From Rhodococcus ruber NBRC 15591 (GTDB lineage: Bacteria > Actinomycetota > Actinomycetes > Mycobacteriales > Mycobacteriaceae), in the NCBI RefSeq assembly GCF_001894945.1, contig NZ_BCXE01000021.1, positions 186,001-250,000 on the forward strand: a stretch of 64,000 bases of DNA, given 5' to 3'. The translations under genes were made by a program, and so were the position numbers. Within the stretch, counting starts at the first letter, position 1, and each line of letters opens with the position of its first letter. The notes under the pieces are model-generated. The model ran no database searches and had not been told where the DNA came from. It saw nothing but the letters and a program-made list of their open reading frames with translations. This document shows, one piece after another, positions 38,391-52,668 of this stretch.

Positions 38391-39971
38391 CTACTTCTTC
38401 GGCAACTTCAGCTGCGAGAGGTCGAAGTTCTCGAGACCGGGCGGCAGCTCGTCGAGGCCCTTCGGCATCTTCGACAGGTCCGGGAACCCGGCGGGCATCC
38501 CACCCATGCCGGGCATGCCGGCGGGCATGCCGCCGGGGAACCCGCCCTTGATCTTCGGCGGGGTCGGCCCGCGGCCGCCCTTCTTGCCCTTCTTGCCCTT
38601 CTTCGCGCGCTGCGGCTTGCGGGATCCGGGCATGCCCATGCGCCCGGCCATCGCGGCCATCATCTTGCGGGCTTCGAAGAACCGGTCGACGAGCTGGTTG
38701 ACGTCGGAGACCTTGACGCCGGAGCCGTTGGCGATCCGCAGCCGCCGGGAGGCGTTGATGATCTTCGGGTTGGCGCGTTCCGCCGGTGTCATGCCGCGGA
38801 TGATCGCCTGGATGCGGTCGAGCTGCTTCTCGTCGACGTTCGCGAGGGCGTCCTTCATCTGGCCCGCACCCGGCAGCATGCCGAGCAGGTTCGCGATCGG
38901 CCCCATCTTCCGCACGGCCATCATCTGGTCGAGGAAGTCCTCGAGGGTGAGCTCACCGGAACCGATCTTCGCGGCGGTGGCCTCGGCCTGCTGGGCGTCG
39001 AAGACCTGCTCGGCCTGCTCGATGAGGGTGAGCACGTCGCCCATGCCGAGGATGCGGCTGGCCATGCGCTCGGGGTGGAAGACGTCGAAGTCCTCGAGCT
39101 TCTCACCGGTGGACGCGAACAGGATCGGCTGGCCGGTCAGCTCACGGACGCTGAGGGCGGCACCGCCGCGGGCGTCGCCGTCGAGCTTGGTGAGCACCAC
39201 GCCGGTGAAGCCGACACCGGCGCGGAACGCCTCGGCGGTGCTCACGGCGTCCTGGCCGATCATGGCATCGAGCACGAACAGCGTCTCGTCGGGCTGCACG
39301 GCGTCGCGGATGCCGGCGGCCTGGGCCATCAGCTCCTCGTCGATGCCGAGACGGCCGGCGGTGTCGACGACGACGACGTCGTAGTGCTTGGCGCGGGCCT
39401 CTGCGATGCCGTCGCGGGCGACGTTCACCGGGTCGGCGGCGGTGATGCCGAGCGGGTTCTCGCCTCCGCCGATCGAGGTGCCGGGGTGCGGGGCGAACAC
39501 GGTCGCGCCGGCGCGCTCACCGACGATCTGCAGCTGGGTGACCGCACCGGGTCGCTGCAGGTCACAGGCGACGAGCAGCGGGGTGTGTCCCTGGTCCTTG
39601 AGCCACTTGGCGAGCTTGCCGGCGAGGGTGGTCTTACCGGAACCCTGCAGACCGGCGAGCATGATCACCGTGGGCGGGGTCTTGGCGAACTGCAGCCGGC
39701 GGGTCTCACCGCCGAGGATCCCGACGAGTTCCTCGTTGACGATCTTGACGACCTGCTGGGCGGGGTTGAGCGCGCCGTGCACCTCGGCGCCCTTGGCACG
39801 TTCCTTGATCTTGGCGATGAACGAGCGCACCACGGGAAGCGCGACGTCGGCCTCGAGCAGCGCCAGGCGGATCTCCCGGGCGGTCGCGTCGATGTCGGCG
39901 TCGGAGAGGCGCCCCTTGCCGCGCAGGTCCTTGAGGGCTCCGGTCAACCTGTCGGAAAGGGATTCGAACAC
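38391..39971 (-). CDS. ffh: signal recognition particle protein
   Basis: GTPase that binds signal sequences and 4.5S RNA and delivers ribosomes to FtsY. 526 residues: N domain (1-90), G domain with P-loop LQGSGKTTLAGKLA, DTAGRLGIDEELM, and TKLDGDARGG, then the M domain ending in a Met/Gly/Lys-rich tail (MPGMGGMPAGFPDLSK). Start GTG 39971. Its receptor gene ftsY lies 5 kb away in the window, but the 4.5S RNA gene was not found. Confidence 0.97.
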   Translation of the reverse strand: MFESLSDRLTGALKDLRGKGRLSDADIDATAREIRLALLEADVALPVVRSFIAKIKERAKGAEVHGALNPAQQVVKIVNEELVGILGGETRRLQFAKTPPTVIMLAGLQGSGKTTLAGKLAKWLKDQGHTPLLVACDLQRPGAVTQLQIVGERAGATVFAPHPGTSIGGGENPLGITAADPVNVARDGIAEARAKHYDVVVVDTAGRLGIDEELMAQAAGIRDAVQPDETLFVLDAMIGQDAVSTAEAFRAGVGFTGVVLTKLDGDARGGAALSVRELTGQPILFASTGEKLEDFDVFHPERMASRILGMGDVLTLIEQAEQVFDAQQAEATAAKIGSGELTLEDFLDQMMAVRKMGPIANLLGMLPGAGQMKDALANVDEKQLDRIQAIIRGMTPAERANPKIINASRRLRIANGSGVKVSDVNQLVDRFFEARKMMAAMAGRMGMPGSRKPQRAKKGKKGKKGGRGPTPPKIKGGFPGGMPAGMPGMGGMPAGFPDLSKMPKGLDELPPGLENFDLSQLKLPKK

Positions 39972-40073
39972 CGAATGCGCTCCTGGGTCTGGCGAAGATG
40001 CGGACAGTTCTGCGTTCCAGGGTAGCCGTTCGCGGCACGAGTTCTCGCACGTGCACGAGCGCCCACCCCACGC

Positions 40074-44266
<4,193 letters not shown>

Positions 44267-44328
44267 TTGCAACCTCCCTGTTGGCCGCGCCGGTCAGCGC
44301 GTCGTCGAGAGAAGAATGCTGTGGTGAT

Positions 44329-44398
44329 GTTTCGGTGGGAGCGCCGCGCTGTTTCAGCGCAGTGAACGCAAATCGGACATGTGTTTCGTTCGTGTTTC
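44329..44398 (-). promoter_or_regulatory. GlnR-like half-sites upstream of amt
   Basis: GAAAC appears on the minus strand at 44394-44398, 44383-44387, 44351-44355 and 44329-44333. The first two are separated by exactly 6 bases (GAAAC-n6-GAAAC), the spacing of GlnR boxes, and the last two lie 22 bp (two helical repeats) apart. GlnR normally drives amt under nitrogen limitation. Confidence 0.5.
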
Positions 44399-44485
44399 GC
44401 CGCGAACCCGGCCGCCGTGGACCGTCCTCCGCGTCTCCCCGACGGTGGTCGCGGGAGGCGACGGCGGCGGGTCGGCGGGACTCGG

Positions 44486-44590
44486 GCCGGACGGATCCGG
44501 CGGGACCGGGTGGCCAGCGCGGCGAGCTCCCGCAGGAGCCTCTCGTCGCTGCTTCCCCGTCGCCACCCGCTCCCGCGGGATCCGTCCGGC
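44486..44590. repeat. long imperfect inverted repeat between amt and ftsY
   Basis: The 5' arm 44486-44515 and the 3' arm 44561-44590 can form a 30-bp stem with about 3 mismatches; the tip GCTCC-CGCA-GGAGC (44526-44539) adds a perfect small hairpin. It lies upstream of the GlnR-like sites. The remaining gap between amt and ftsY (44267-44723) holds no gene I can see apart from these and the ftsY terminator. Confidence 0.6.
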
Positions 44591-44655
44591 ACCTGTTTCT
44601 ACCGAACCCGAGTGGCAGATGGGAACCGAGTGACGATTTGTTATCTTTCCGTGAC

Positions 44656-44691
44656 AAAAACCGGCCACCCGGTCGGAGGCCGGGTGGCCGG
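44656..44691 (-). terminator. intrinsic terminator downstream of ftsY
   Basis: A perfect 12-bp stem (CCGGCCACCCGG, 44661-44672, with CCGGGTGGCCGG, 44680-44691) is followed on the minus strand by TTTTT (44656-44660), the classical intrinsic form. It lies 32 bp past the ftsY stop. Confidence 0.85.
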
Positions 44692-44723
44692 GGTCGGTCG
44701 CGAGGCGGCGGGGTGCCGGGGCG

Positions 44724-46331
44724 TCAGCCCAGCAGGGCGTCGACGAATGCCCCCGGCTCGAACGGCGCGAGATCGTCCGCGCCCTCCCCGAGTCCGACGA
44801 GCTTCACCGGGACCCCGAGTTCGTGCTGGACCTGGAACACGATTCCGCCCTTGGCGGTGCCGTCGAGCTTGGTCAACACCACGCCGGTGATGTCGACGAC
44901 CTCGGCGAACACGCGCGCCTGCATCAGGCCGTTCTGCCCGATCGTCGCGTCGAGCACCAACAGCACCTCGTCGACCGCGGCCTTCTTCTCCACGACCCTC
45001 TTGACCTTGCCGAGCTCGTCCATCAGACCGGTCTTGGTGTGCAGGCGGCCGGCGGTGTCGACGAGCACGGCGTCCACGCCCTGCTCGGTACCCCGGGCGA
45101 CGGCGTCGAAGGCGATCGCGGCCGGGTCGGCCCCCTCCTTGCCGCGCACGACCTCGGCCCCGACCCGCTCGGCCCACGTCTGCAACTGGTCGGCGGCCGC
45201 CGCCCGGAAGGTGTCGGCGGCGCCCAGCAGGACGCGGCGGCCGTCGGCGACGAGGACCCGGGCGAGCTTGCCGGTGGTGGTGGTCTTCCCGGTGCCGTTG
45301 ACCCCGACGACCAGCAGCACCGCCGGGTGATCCTGGTGCGGCAGGGCCCGGATCGACCGGTCCAGCTCCGGGTGCAGCGCCTCGACCAGCACGTCCCGCA
45401 GGACGGCCCGGGCCTCGGCCTCGGTGCGCACGCTGCGGGCGGCCATCTGCACGCGCAGCCGCTCGACGATCTGCGTCGTGGTCGCGGCGCCGAGGTCGGC
45501 GATCAGCAGGGTGTCCTCGATCTCCTCCCACGAGTCCTCGTCGAGGTCGCCACCGCCGAGCAGACCGAGCAGGCTCTTGCCCACGGCCGACTGCGACCGC
45601 GCGAGCCGGCCACGCAGCCGGTCCAGCCGGCCCTCGGTCGGGGCGATCTCCTCGATCGGCGGCACCTGCGGGACCGGCGCAACCTCGGGCTCGACGGCCG
45701 GTGGCGCGATGACCTCGGGTTCGGCGGCGGGAGCCGGCGGGGCTTCCTCCACCGGCGGGGCCTCCTCCACCGGCGGGGCCTCCTCCACCGGCGGGGCCTC
45801 CTCCACCGGCGCGGCTTCCTCCACCGGTGCGGTCTCCTCGACCGGCGGGACGACCTCGGACGGTGCCGGCGCCGTCTGCGGCTCGACGCCGGGGACGGGC
45901 TCGACCCGGGGTGCCGGTTCGACGGTGGGGGCGGCGCCGGCTTCCGGAGCCTGCTCGGGTTCGACCGTCGGTGCCGGAGCCTCCGAGACCTCCGCCGGCA
46001 GTGGCACGACCTTCGGTTCCGGGAGCACCGTGGATTCCGGAGCGACCGGCGGTTTGGGGGACGCCGGCGGTTCCGGGATCACCGGAGGTGTGGGGGCCGG
46101 CCGCTCGACCGGCTGCGGTGGCGCCGTCGCGGTCGCACCCTGACTGAAGCTGAATCCGCCCGCAGCCTTGTAGCCGCCGGATCGGTCCTTCTGCTCGGTG
46201 CTTTCGAGCTGCGGTGTCTGCTGCGCTGTCAGCGACACCTGCCGCCTCCGGTACAGCGTCAAGCCGACGACGAGCGCGACGAGGAGGACGGCAAGCGCCG
46301 CCGCGATGGCTATCCAGGCTCCGGTACTCAC
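44724..46331 (-). CDS. ftsY: signal recognition particle receptor FtsY
   Basis: SRP receptor GTPase. 535 residues: one N-terminal transmembrane segment (about 5-26), a long Pro/Glu-rich linker (about 50-225) with an 18-bp-period repeat, then the NG domain with the P-loop [30 protein letters not shown] and [10 protein letters not shown]. The N-terminal membrane anchor is a family feature of many actinobacterial FtsY. GTG 46331 overlaps the smc stop by 4 bases (GTGA), as in the conserved smc-ftsY pair. Confidence 0.96.
   Translation of the reverse strand: MSTGAWIAIAAALAVLLVALVVGLTLYRRRQVSLTAQQTPQLESTEQKDRSGGYKAAGGFSFSQGATATAPPQPVERPAPTPPVIPEPPASPKPPVAPESTVLPEPKVVPLPAEVSEAPAPTVEPEQAPEAGAAPTVEPAPRVEPVPGVEPQTAPAPSEVVPPVEETAPVEEAAPVEEAPPVEEAPPVEEAPPVEEAPPAPAAEPEVIAPPAVEPEVAPVPQVPPIEEIAPTEGRLDRLRGRLARSQSAVGKSLLGLLGGGDLDEDSWEEIEDTLLIADLGAATTTQIVERLRVQMAARSVRTEAEARAVLRDVLVEALHPELDRSIRALPHQDHPAVLLVVGVNGTGKTTTTGKLARVLVADGRRVLLGAADTFRAAAADQLQTWAERVGAEVVRGKEGADPAAIAFDAVARGTEQGVDAVLVDTAGRLHTKTGLMDELGKVKRVVEKKAAVDEVLLVLDATIGQNGLMQARVFAEVVDITGVVLTKLDGTAKGGIVFQVQHELGVPVKLVGLGEGADDLAPFEPGAFVDALLG
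45733..45840. repeat. 18-bp minisatellite in ftsY (six units)
   Basis: Six head-to-tail units of 18 bp (consensus ACCGGCGGGGCCTCCTCC on the plus strand). Units at 45751-45804 are identical; the outer ones diverge by 1-4 bases. They encode repeats of the hexapeptide EEAPPV in the FtsY linker. Exact copies suggest recent slippage, so copy number may vary between strains. Confidence 0.9.
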
Positions 46332-49300
46332 GCCCCCATACTGTCAGGCGCGGCGGCGGCGTTCAGCTCTGGGCGAGAAAGATCCTGACCGCGCATCCGC
46401 TGGGAGATGACACGGGTGATGCCGTCACCGCGCATGCTGACTCCGTACAGGGCGTCGGCGATCTCCATCGTCGGCTTCTGGTGGGTGATGACGATGAGCT
46501 GGGACTTTTCCCGCAGCTGCTCGAACAACCCGATCAGCCGGCGCAGGTTCGTGTCGTCGAGGGCGGCCTCCACCTCGTCCATCACGTAGAACGGCGACGG
46601 CCGGGCCCGGAAGATCGCCACGAGCATCGCCACCGCGGTCAGCGACTTCTCGCCTCCGGAGAGCAGCGACAGCCGCTTGACCTTCTTGCCCGGCGGCCGG
46701 GCCTCGACCTCGATGCCGGTGGTGAGCATGTCCGACGGATCCGTCAGCACGAGGCGGCCCTCGCCGCCGGGGAAGAGCTTGGCGAACACCTGCTCGAACT
46801 CGCGCTCGACGTCCGCATAGGCCTCGGTGAACACCTGCAGGATGCGGGCGTCGACGTCGGCGACCACGCCGAGCAGGTCCTTGCGGGCGTTCTTGACGTC
46901 CTCGAGCTGCGTGGCGAGAAAGTTGTACCGCTCCTCGAGGGCGGCGAACTCCTCGAGCGCCAACGGGTTGACCTTTCCCAGGGTCGCCAGGTCCTTCTCC
47001 GCGCGCTTGGCGCGCCGCTCCTGGGTGGCACGGTCGTACGGCTGCGGCTGCGGCGCGACGACCTGCTCGCCGCGCTCGCGCGCCTGCTCGAACTCGGCGA
47101 TCTCGAGTTCGCTGGGCGGCAGCGGCACGTCGGGGCCGTACTCGGCGACCAGGTCGTCGGGTGCTATGGCGAACTGCTCGACGACGGCCTGCTCGAGCTG
47201 CTCGATCCGCAGCGCCGCCTGCGCGCGGGCGACCTCGTCCCGGTGTACCGCGTCGGTGAGCTGGGCGCGCTGCGCGCCGAGGTCGCGTACCCGTTCCTTG
47301 ACCCGGTCGAGTTGTTCGGCGCGCTCGGCGCGCTGACGGGTCAGCTCGTCGCGGTGGGCCGATGCGGCGGCGATCACCTCGTCCAGGTGGGCGGCGACCC
47401 GGGCTCCGGACTCGGCCACGGCCGCGGCGACGGTCGCGGCCTGCCTGCGGGCCCGCTGCGCCCGCTCGGCGCGGGCCCGCGCCTCCCGTTCGGCCTGGGC
47501 GGCACGGCGCAGCGAGTCCGCCTTGCCGCGCAGCGCCTGGGCGCGTTCCTCCGCGGTGCGGGCCGCAAGCCTCGCCTCCATCTCCACCGCCCGGACCTCG
47601 GCGAGGGCGGCCGCGGCGACCTCCCGGTCGAGGGCCGTCGCGTCCGTGCCGGGGTCGGCGCCGTCGTCGCCCTGCTCCTGCTCGGCCAGCCGCAGCCGCT
47701 CCTCGAGCTCGACGACCTCCCGGCGGGCCGTGTCCCGTTCCGTCTCGGCGCGGGTGCGCTGCGCGGCGAGCCGCTCGGACTCGGCGTGGGCGGCGCGCGC
47801 GGCCTGCCCGAGCCGGCCCAGTTGCTCGTACACCGCGGACATCGCGGCGTCGGATTCGTTGAGGGCCGCGAGGGTCTGTTCGGCCACCTCGGCACGTGCC
47901 GCCTGCTCGGCCAGGGCCCCGGCGAGGGCCGCCGAGAGTTCCTCGGAGCGCCGCACCGCGCGGTCGAGGTCGGTGCGGGACGCGTCGATCGCGGCCTGCA
48001 CCTCGAGCGTGCTCGGCGCGCGCCCGGAGCCGCCGACGACCCAGCCGGAGCCCGCGAGATCACCGCTGCGGGTCACGGCCCGCAGGTCGGGACGCACGTG
48101 GCACAGTTCGATCGCGGAGGGCAGGTCGTCCACGACGACGGTGCGCGCGAGCAACGCGTCGAGTCCGCCGCGCAGTTCCGGCGGGCAGTCGATCACGCCC
48201 CGCACCCAGCGTGCCCCGGCCGGCAGGCTCGCCGGCTCGGACGGTGCGGTGGTGCCGCCGGCGACGAACGCGACCCGGCCCTGGTCGGCGTCCACCAGCG
48301 CGGCGACGGCCGCGGCGGCCGCCGGGACGGAGTCCGCGGCGAGCGCATCGGCGGCCGGGCCCATCGCCGCTGCGACGGCGACCTCGTATCCGGCCTCGAC
48401 GCGGACGCGTTCCGCGAGCGGCCCCGCCAGTCCGAGATCGGGACGGTGCTCGAGGAGCCAGGCGGCGCCGTCCTTGCGTTCGAGGCCCATCGACAGCGCC
48501 TCGATGCGCGCCCCGAGGGAGGCGACCTCCTTGCCCGCCGCGCGCTCGGCGTCCTGCAGTTCCTGCACGCGCGCGTCGGCGAGCCGCAGGGCCTCGAGGG
48601 CGCGTTCGTGCTGGGCGTCGGCGTCGATCTCGCCGGCGTCGAGGTCGTCGATGCGGGCCTGGGCCGTCTCGAACTCGGCCTGGGCGGCGACACCCCGCAG
48701 CCGGGCCTCCTCGATGGCGACGGTCAGCCGGGTGACCTCCGCGTCGATGGACTCGGCGCGCGTGCGCACGGTCTCGACCTGTCCGGCCAGGCGCGCGAGT
48801 CCCTCCCGCCGGTCGGCGACGGCCCGCACCGCGGCCAGGTGCGCCCGCTCGGCGGCCGCGGCGGCCTCCTCCTGGGCGGCGAGTTGCTCCTTCGCGGCTT
48901 CGAGGGTGCCGTGGGCGATCTCGACCGCCTCGAGCAGGTCGGCCTCCTCTTCGGCGATCCGGTCGGCGCGGGCCTCCATCTCGTCCGGGTCCTGGCCGTC
49001 GCGGGCCGCCGGGGCGGTGTCGAGGTGGCGGGCGCGTTCCTGGGCGATGCGCACGGTGGCACCGAGGCGTTCGGCGAGCGCGGACAGGCGGAACCAGGTC
49101 TGCGACGCGGCCTCGGCGCCGGGGGTGAGCCGAGCGACCGCCTCCTCGTGGCGTGCGAGTTCGGCGTTGGCGTCGTCCAGCTCCGCAGCGACGTGGTCGA
49201 GTCGTTCGCGCAGGACGCGTTCCTGCTCGTCCTGATCGGCGAATTCGGCGCGCCGGGTGACGAGGTCGTCGGCGGCGAGCCGCAGGCGGGCGTCGCGCAG

Positions 49301-49963
49301 GTCGGCCTGGATGGTCTGGGCGCGGCGCGCCACCTCGGCCTGACGGCCGAGCGGTTTGAGCTGGCGGCGCAGCTCGGCGGTGAGGTCGGTCAGGCGCGCC
49401 AGGTTGGCCTGCATCGCGTCGAGCTTGCGGACCGCCTTCTCCTTGCGCTTGCGGTGTTTGAGGACACCGGCAGCCTCCTCGATGAAGGCACGGCGGTCCT
49501 CCGGCCGGGACTCGAGGATGGCGGAGAGGCGGCCCTGACCGACGATGACGTGCATCTCCCGGCCGATGCCGGAGTCGGACAACAGTTCCTGCACGTCCAT
49601 CAACCGGCACGAGGTCCCGTTGATCTCGTATTCCCCCGCGCCGTCGCGGAACATCCGCCGGGTGATGGACACCTCGGAGTACTCGATGGGCAGCGCGCCG
49701 TCGGAGTTGTCGATGGTGAGGGTGACCTCGGCCCGGCCCAGGGGCTGCCGGCCGGCGGTGCCGGCGAAGATGACGTCCTGCATCTTGCCGCCGCGCAGCG
49801 CCTTGGCGCCCTGCTCGCCCATCACCCAGGTGAGGGCGTCGACGACGTTGGACTTGCCGGAACCGTTCGGCCCCACGACACACGTGATGCCCGGTTCGAA
49901 CCGCAGAGTCGTCGCGGACGCGAAAGACTTGAAGCCCTTGAGCGTCAGACCCTTCAAATACAT
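46328..49963 (-). CDS. smc: chromosome segregation protein SMC
   Basis: Condensin ATPase. 1211 residues: Walker [10 protein letters not shown] at about 32-40, two long coiled coils interrupted by a hinge domain (about 500-670), and the C-terminal head with signature [15 protein letters not shown] and Walker [17 protein letters not shown] 49963. The opposite strand also carries a very long open frame, which is only the GC-skew shadow of this gene. Order acyP-smc-ftsY is conserved. Confidence 0.98.
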   Translation of the reverse strand: MYLKGLTLKGFKSFASATTLRFEPGITCVVGPNGSGKSNVVDALTWVMGEQGAKALRGGKMQDVIFAGTAGRQPLGRAEVTLTIDNSDGALPIEYSEVSITRRMFRDGAGEYEINGTSCRLMDVQELLSDSGIGREMHVIVGQGRLSAILESRPEDRRAFIEEAAGVLKHRKRKEKAVRKLDAMQANLARLTDLTAELRRQLKPLGRQAEVARRAQTIQADLRDARLRLAADDLVTRRAEFADQDEQERVLRERLDHVAAELDDANAELARHEEAVARLTPGAEAASQTWFRLSALAERLGATVRIAQERARHLDTAPAARDGQDPDEMEARADRIAEEEADLLEAVEIAHGTLEAAKEQLAAQEEAAAAAERAHLAAVRAVADRREGLARLAGQVETVRTRAESIDAEVTRLTVAIEEARLRGVAAQAEFETAQARIDDLDAGEIDADAQHERALEALRLADARVQELQDAERAAGKEVASLGARIEALSMGLERKDGAAWLLEHRPDLGLAGPLAERVRVEAGYEVAVAAAMGPAADALAADSVPAAAAAVAALVDADQGRVAFVAGGTTAPSEPASLPAGARWVRGVIDCPPELRGGLDALLARTVVVDDLPSAIELCHVRPDLRAVTRSGDLAGSGWVVGGSGRAPSTLEVQAAIDASRTDLDRAVRRSEELSAALAGALAEQAARAEVAEQTLAALNESDAAMSAVYEQLGRLGQAARAAHAESERLAAQRTRAETERDTARREVVELEERLRLAEQEQGDDGADPGTDATALDREVAAAALAEVRAVEMEARLAARTAEERAQALRGKADSLRRAAQAEREARARAERAQRARRQAATVAAAVAESGARVAAHLDEVIAAASAHRDELTRQRAERAEQLDRVKERVRDLGAQRAQLTDAVHRDEVARAQAALRIEQLEQAVVEQFAIAPDDLVAEYGPDVPLPPSELEIAEFEQARERGEQVVAPQPQPYDRATQERRAKRAEKDLATLGKVNPLALEEFAALEERYNFLATQLEDVKNARKDLLGVVADVDARILQVFTEAYADVEREFEQVFAKLFPGGEGRLVLTDPSDMLTTGIEVEARPPGKKVKRLSLLSGGEKSLTAVAMLVAIFRARPSPFYVMDEVEAALDDTNLRRLIGLFEQLREKSQLIVITHQKPTMEIADALYGVSMRGDGITRVISQRMRGQDLSRPELNAAAAPDSMGA

Positions 49964-49988
49964 GTGCGAGAACCTTACCGGCGGACCG

Positions 49989-50276
49989 TCACCGCTCGAC
50001 GAAGCCGGTCAGGTCGCCGCGCGCCGGCTCCCAGCTCTCCACCACCAGCCGCACCGTGCCCGGGGTCTCGCCCGAGCGCAGCGCGGCGAGCAGGCGTTCG
50101 AGGGCGTCGCGGGGGCCCTCGGCGATGACGAGCACGCGTCCGTCGGGGTGGTTGGTGGCGTGACCGACGACGCCGAGTTCGAGGGCGCGCGAGCGGGTCC
50201 ACCAGCGGAATCCCACACCTTGGACGTACCCGTGCACCCAGGCGGTGAGCCGGACCGCATCCGGCGACGACTGCAT
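49989..50276 (-). CDS. acyP: acylphosphatase
   Basis: Hydrolyses acyl phosphates. 95 residues with the anion-binding [10 protein letters not shown] (catalytic Arg24) and the catalytic Asn42 in [11 protein letters not shown], as in the family. ATG 50276 overlaps the stop of the upstream gene (TGATG). Length and position match the small acylphosphatase gene Rv2922A beside smc. Confidence 0.93.
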   Translation of the reverse strand: MQSSPDAVRLTAWVHGYVQGVGFRWWTRSRALELGVVGHATNHPDGRVLVIAEGPRDALERLLAALRSGETPGTVRLVVESWEPARGDLTGFVER

Positions 50277-51202
50277 CACGACGGCTCCCCGGCATCGCGG
50301 ACCGGACGCACGGCGTGGACGGAGCCGTCGAATCCGGTGGTGTAGAGGACGTCCGGGTCCCAGCCGGGACCGTCGCCGAACGCGACGGCGGAGACGAAGG
50401 GGACCCCGGTGGCGATCGTGCAGCCGGCGCCGGTCACCGGGTCGACGCGCAGGATCCTGCCGGCGACGTTGAGCGGGACGTACAGCGCACCGTCGGGCCC
50501 CACGTCGAGGTCGTCGGCGGTTTCGAGGGGGCCGGGACCGGACGGGTCCAGAGTCCGGGCCGGGCCGTCGAGATCGTCGGCGTCGAGCGCATGAATCCGG
50601 GTGGTCGGATCGAATGTTGTTGCTGCATACACGGTTTTGCCTTCGATCGCGAGTCCGTTGACGGAACCGAGGTCGGTGCGGAGCGTCTCCGGGGCGCGGC
50701 CGTCGACCGGGACCCGGGTCAGGCCCGGGGGGCTGCCCAGATTCCGGCTGACGAGGAAGTCCCCGCCGGGGAGGCGGACGAGGCCGTTGGGCATCGTGAG
50801 GCCCGCCGCGACGGTGCGGCGCGCCCCGGTGCCGAGGTCGACGGCCTCCAGGGTGCCGTCGGTGCGGCCGAGCAGCCCGGAGACGGTGCCGTTGCCCGTC
50901 GTGAAGAACGCGGTGCCCTCGTCGACGACGATGCCGCCGGGCGCCGGGACCTCGGCCACCACGGTGTCGGCCCGCCCGTCGGGGGTGAGGGTCAGCAGCG
51001 ACCCGCCGCCCGCCGGGGTGGACGCCGAGGCCAGCAGTCCGCCCCGGCCGTCGAAGGCGAGGTTCTCGAGGATGCCGAGCCCGGACGCGACGACGTCCAC
51101 CCGCCACGGCGTGCAGCTCGTCGGGGCGGACGCGGCCGCCGCCGGCGCTCCGCCCGCGAGGAGCCCGACGGCGAGCGCGAGTCCGGCCGCTTTGCGATCC
51201 AT
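50276..51202 (-). CDS. exported ScyD/SMP-30-like beta-propeller protein
   Basis: 308-residue secreted protein: signal peptide of about 27 residues (ends APAAAAS), then repeated beta-propeller blades with the pattern NGLxxxxxGxxxVS/A, e.g. MPNGLVRLPGGDFLVSR, VNGLAIEGKTVYAATT, DDLDVGPDGALYVPL. Resembles ScyD/ScyE-type and SMP-30/gluconolactonase-like proteins; no catalytic Glu-Asn-Asp set can be named with confidence. ATG 51202 with GGGAGGGCGG upstream. Coupled to acyP; probably an insertion relative to M. tuberculosis. Confidence 0.8.
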   Translation of the reverse strand: MDRKAAGLALAVGLLAGGAPAAAASAPTSCTPWRVDVVASGLGILENLAFDGRGGLLASASTPAGGGSLLTLTPDGRADTVVAEVPAPGGIVVDEGTAFFTTGNGTVSGLLGRTDGTLEAVDLGTGARRTVAAGLTMPNGLVRLPGGDFLVSRNLGSPPGLTRVPVDGRAPETLRTDLGSVNGLAIEGKTVYAATTFDPTTRIHALDADDLDGPARTLDPSGPGPLETADDLDVGPDGALYVPLNVAGRILRVDPVTGAGCTIATGVPFVSAVAFGDGPGWDPDVLYTTGFDGSVHAVRPVRDAGEPS

Positions 51203-51228
51203 CCGCCCTCCCTGCCGATATCCGCCGC

Positions 51229-51666
51229 TCACGCGTCCCGAACGATGTTCAGCGTCACCTTGGTGCCGGCCTCGAGGGTACGGCCGACGGTGCACACCTT
51301 GTCGACGGATCGCTCCACGAGCGCGACAAGACGCCGTTGCGCCTCCTCGTCCAGCTCGCTGAGGTCCAGCACCATCTCCTCGACGAGGTGCGGGTACACC
51401 TCGTTCTCCCGGTCCGCAGCGCCGGAGACCCGGATCGTGGCGTCGTAGTCGTCGCCGAGCCGGCGCGAGAGCGGGAAGTCCGAGCTCATCCCCGAGCAGG
51501 CCGCCAGCGCGATCTTCAGCAGCTCGCCGGGGGTGAAGACGCCGTCGACGGTCTCCGATCCGATCAGCACCTCGGCACCGCGGGAGCTGCGACCGGTGTA
51601 GCGGCGGGTGCCGGTGCGCTCGACCCACAGCTCGGTCGTCGGGGTGTCGGAAGTCTGTTCAGCCAT
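51229..51666 (-). CDS. OsmC/Ohr family protein (Rv2923c-like)
   Basis: 145-residue protein with the OsmC fold: opening strand LWVERTGTRRYTG, the redox Cys57 (LAACSGM) and the second Cys125 (DKVCTVGRTLE). It can therefore be a thiol-dependent (organic) peroxidase. ATG 51666. It is the last gene of the region that keeps the M. tuberculosis order (Rv2923c); the expected fpg/rnc do not follow. Confidence 0.9.
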   Translation of the reverse strand: MAEQTSDTPTTELWVERTGTRRYTGRSSRGAEVLIGSETVDGVFTPGELLKIALAACSGMSSDFPLSRRLGDDYDATIRVSGAADRENEVYPHLVEEMVLDLSELDEEAQRRLVALVERSVDKVCTVGRTLEAGTKVTLNIVRDA

Positions 51667-51685
51667 GCGGGAGATCCTGCCATGA

Positions 51686-52633
51686 TCACCCGACGGCCAG
51701 TTCGCGCAGGATCGCGACGAGCTCCTCGGCGGCGACGGGCGTGTCGGCGCTGGTGCGGCGCAGCAGCCCGACGGGTTCGGCGGTGCCGGGCGTGGGCACC
51801 GGCAGCCGCACGAGCGTGCCGTCGTCCAAATCGCCCTGCGGGACCCGCTCGGGGGTCAGCCACACGGCGTCGCCGGTGCGCACCAGCCCGCGCGCGACCG
51901 AGACATCGAGGGTCTCGATGATGCCGGACGGCAGCCGCAGCCCGTGCCGGGCGAGGAAGCCCTCGGTGTGGTGCCGCGGCACCGTGCCGGCGGTGGCGAC
52001 GACGAGGGGATGATCCAGCACCGCCGGCACCGACACCGGACCCTCGGCCAGCGGATGATCCGGGCGCACGACCAGGGCCAGCGACTCGGCGTACAGAAGT
52101 TCGAACGAGAGCCCCCGCATGGTCTCCGGGTCGGCCGTCCGGCCGAGGACGAAGTCGAGTTCGCCCGCGCGCACCGCGCCGAGGAGGGCGGTGTTCGGGC
52201 CCGTGCGGATCTGTACGCCGACGTGTGGGCGCCGGTCCCGAAACCGGGTGATCGCGCCGGGCAGCAGGGTGCTCGCGACGGTGGGCAGGGCGCCGACCCG
52301 CACCGGGGCAACGGCCGGTTGTCCCGTTCCGGCCAGCACGCCTGCGGCGGATGCCAGCGCATCCGTGACCTCGACGGCACGACTCAGGAATTCTTCCCCG
52401 GCCCGCGTGAGCCGGGCGCCGTGCCGTCCCCGGTCCACGAGGCGCGCGCCGGAGAGCGCTTCGAGCTCGTTGAGGGTCTTGGTGACCGCCGGCTGGCTCA
52501 GGTGCAGCCGGGCGGCAGCCCGGCCGAGGTTGCCCTCCTGGGCGACGGCGACGAAACACGTCAGGTGACGTAACCGGATGCGATCGAGAAGCCGCGATGC
52601 CCGGTCACCCGGTGGGACACCCTCACTTTGCAT
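51686..52633 (-). CDS. pcaQ: LysR-family regulator of pcaHG (PcaQ-like)
   Basis: 315-residue LysR-type regulator: N-terminal winged HTH (about 20-80; FVAVAQEGNLGRAAARLHLS-type sequence), then the ligand-binding domain. It is divergent from pcaH with 114 bp between starts, and its sequence resembles PcaQ, the protocatechuate-pathway activator. ATG 52633 (a GTG precedes it directly) lies inside the inverted repeat at 52628-52650, so the gene probably represses itself and may have a very short leader. Confidence 0.8.
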   Translation of the reverse strand: MQSEGVPPGDRASRLLDRIRLRHLTCFVAVAQEGNLGRAAARLHLSQPAVTKTLNELEALSGARLVDRGRHGARLTRAGEEFLSRAVEVTDALASAAGVLAGTGQPAVAPVRVGALPTVASTLLPGAITRFRDRRPHVGVQIRTGPNTALLGAVRAGELDFVLGRTADPETMRGLSFELLYAESLALVVRPDHPLAEGPVSVPAVLDHPLVVATAGTVPRHHTEGFLARHGLRLPSGIIETLDVSVARGLVRTGDAVWLTPERVPQGDLDDGTLVRLPVPTPGTAEPVGLLRRTSADTPVAAEELVAILRELAVG

Positions 52634-52650
52634 CACTGAAAGTTATGCAA
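52628..52650. promoter_or_regulatory. LysR-type operator between pcaQ and pcaH
   Basis: TTGCAT (52628-52633) and ATGCAA (52645-52650) form a perfect inverted repeat with 11 bp between the arms, i.e. a T-n11-A-type LysR box. Its centre lies about 65 bp upstream of the likely pcaH transcription start and it covers the regulator's own start codon. Confidence 0.6.
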
Positions 52651-52668
52651 GATCGCCGAAATCGTCAA

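Noticed and set aside
45733-45840. CRISPR-like array in ftsY
   Set aside because: The 18-bp units are contiguous without spacers and keep the reading frame, so it is a coding minisatellite.
46214-50128. 1304-codon open frame opposite smc
   Set aside because: It runs antisense to the entire smc gene, has no recognisable motifs, and smc is complete with all ATPase motifs.
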